Positions 62,340 through 64,000 of a DNA stretch of 64,000 bases are shown here, piece by piece (the stretch's first letter is position 1; every line of letters starts with the position of its first letter). Source of the DNA: Enoplosus armatus (lineage: Eukaryota > Chordata > Actinopteri > Centrarchiformes > Enoplosidae); assembly GCF_043641665.1 (NCBI RefSeq), contig NC_092198.1:17420501-17484500 (forward strand). The letters run 5' to 3'. Position numbers and translations under genes: made by a program. The notes beneath the pieces are model-generated. The model saw only the letters and a list, made by a program, of their open reading frames with translations. It searched no databases and had not been told where the DNA came from.

Positions 62340-62635
62340 CAATAGTTCAACATTTTGGGAAATATGAGTATTTGCTTTCTTGTCGAGAGTTCAATGAGAA
62401 GATCGATACCTCTCGAGGCTACAGCTAGCAGTCGGTTATTCTAGCTTAGCATAAAGACTAGCTAGCCATGCTCTGTCCAAAGATAACGAAGGGTTAAAAG
62501 GTTGACTTACGGTCGTCTTGTCGTCACGATAACCCCCCATAAAGCCGCAGTTTGTCATATTTATACTTAACCGATTAAACAAACAAGCTATAACATGTTA
62601 GTTGGTGAGCTTTAGAAGTGCTGGCAGGAGATTTC
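62340..62635. repeat. Rearranged copy of the 'TTAGCATAAAGACTGG' repeat
   Basis: The part 62340-62490 (GTTCAACATTTTGGGAAATA, CTAGCTTAGCATAAAGACTA, CATGCTCTGTCCAAAGATAA) is antisense to the copy at 42095-42300. The part 62575-62630 (TATAACATGTTAGTTGGTGA, GCTTTAGAAGTGCTGGCAGG) is in sense orientation. This implies an internal inversion or two head-to-head fragments. Confidence 0.65.
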
Positions 62636-64000
62636 CCTTTTTTCTATTTCTATTTCAGTTTTTAGTTTTTATTATTTAACAAGCAAACAGCAAATTCTGA
62701 CAACTTGGCATGAAATGCCCCAGATTCAAAGTTCAGGAGGAGATAACCAGTATGTACAGTGACCCTATCATTGAAAATAACCCACTAAAGTCCCATCGTG
62801 GCCTGAGTCAGACAATCAGTGGAAATGTTTCTCAGATGTTTACTCAACAACTTCAGCACTTGAGTCTTGTCCTGTTTGACTCATCTCGTCAGGCAACTTC
62901 ACGGAGATGAAACTTTCAAGCCCAAACTGTTTGAGAGCACGTGATTGGCTGCTCAGACGTCTCCCTTCATGACTTGAACTCTAAGAGCAACAAAGGTCAG
63001 GATGTGTTGGGTCGAAAACCGAAATCCAATTATCATAAATTCTACAAGCACGCCTCATTATTGAGGCTTTTCCAACATAAATCAACTGACTTCCTCCGGG
63101 CAGGCACAGAAGCTAAAACTTAACCATGCATCATAATAGGGTGCCATGTCCTCTGTTCTCTCTTTATATTTTATGACTGATGAGCGCAGCGCAGGTTTTG
63201 ACGGCATGATGATGGCTGCAGTGTGCCAAGGTAATGAGACGCTAGGTGGTCCACACCCTCTGCTGTCCCATGGTAGCTCATTAGCGATCGTTCTGCAGTG
63301 ACTGTCCGGGTTTATTGTAGAACATTTGACAATATAACTACACTGGATGTTTTAATGAAACAAAGCACGGAGCCAAAGAGTGACATGACACAAGGAGCAG
63401 CCAGGGTGACTTTCTTCTCTCGGTGGCTGTAAAAACAGATGAATGAGGGCTTGTTAGCACAGTTTGCCCTCTGTCAGTCTGCACAGATACATGTGAACTC
63501 ATACACACAGAAACATACATATTTCTTTCGCGTGGGAAAGTTGTTTTTTAATGGCTCTTATAAACTCTCCTTGTTTGTCGCTCCTTCATGTCCTCTTTCA
63601 GTCCTAACTACGTTTCTCTGGGGAAATATTGTTTATACTTCAGGTTTAGATTAGTAAGTAAAAGGCGTTCAGTGACTCACAAGTGCGGCCATAAAATGTG
63701 TGCGTGCGTTGTCTGCATGTGTGTGCAGTGTGTTTATGTGTGTGATCTCCTCAAATAGTGGGGGCAGTCAGAAGAAGAGTGGGCCTCCAAATATTGACAA
63801 AGTGTTACGTCAGATTTTCTCAGGGTCACAAAACCCCCGGTGCTCCTTTAAAAAACTCAAAATAGCCCACGACTGCATTCCTGTCTCACTCCTGAGACTC
63901 ACACGCAACAGTGTTTTGACTGTGTGTTGAAAGAAAAGGGCTGCTGGCACCTTCTCAGCGCCGTGTGTGCGTGTCAAACGTGGGTGTGCAAGCTAACATT

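Larger units (their letters stand above)
59520..64000. other. Intergenic to window end, no gene seen
   Basis: No supportable exon. Holds a (TG)n run at 59642-59678 and repeats at 60430-60730, 62238-62330 and 62340-62635. The window ends in unique-looking sequence. Confidence 0.55.

Overview
The window is vertebrate nuclear DNA, almost certainly from a spiny-rayed (percomorph-type) teleost. The evidence is one compact vertebrate gene with 97-1036 bp introns, frequent (CA)n/(TG)n microsatellites, and interspersed repeats of types familiar from ray-finned fish: a tRNA-derived SINE, hAT-like non-autonomous elements, and 'GCATGCTAACATG' and 'TTAGCATAAAGACTGG' type repeats. Nothing bacterial, viral or organellar was seen.

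The only gene I can support is thrombospondin-1 (thbs1), on the minus strand from a promoter near 19.35-19.45 kb to a poly(A) signal at 6738-6743. I rebuilt 22 coding exons from splice sites, reading phase and family conservation. They join without a frame break into 3510 nt, or 1169 residues plus stop; human THBS1 has 1170. Domain order is signal peptide, laminin-G-like N domain, two-cysteine oligomerisation segment, VWC, three type 1 (TSR) repeats, three EGF-like modules, aspartate-rich calcium-binding type 3 repeats with RGD, and the lectin-like C-terminal domain. KRFK, CSVTCG, RFYVVM and IRVVM motifs are intact. A non-coding 5' exon lies near 19147-19352. The 2 kb 3' UTR carries AUUUA elements, a (GU)n tract and seed matches to miR-18, miR-19 and miR-101. 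One intron uses a GC donor. Whether this is the fish a or b paralogue cannot be decided here.

Below the gene, 1-6.7 kb is intergenic with old repeats. Above it, 19.5-64 kb (about 44 kb) has no supportable exon. It holds microsatellites, a 0.7 kb purine-strand tract (21.7-22.4 kb), a hAT-like element nested in an older repeat (54-55 kb), a SINE (58 kb) and a rearranged repeat (62.4 kb). Some complex, non-repetitive stretches are candidate regulatory elements, notably 24.3-24.65, 46.6-47.2 and 58.9-59.5 kb. A gene-poor upstream flank would suit a gene with complex developmental and injury-induced expression, but that is inference.

I found no convincing undescribed biological system. The most checkable observations are the GC-AG intron, the microRNA sites, the nested transposon with an empty-site relative in the same window, and the clustered bZIP-type motifs at 58.9-59.5 kb.
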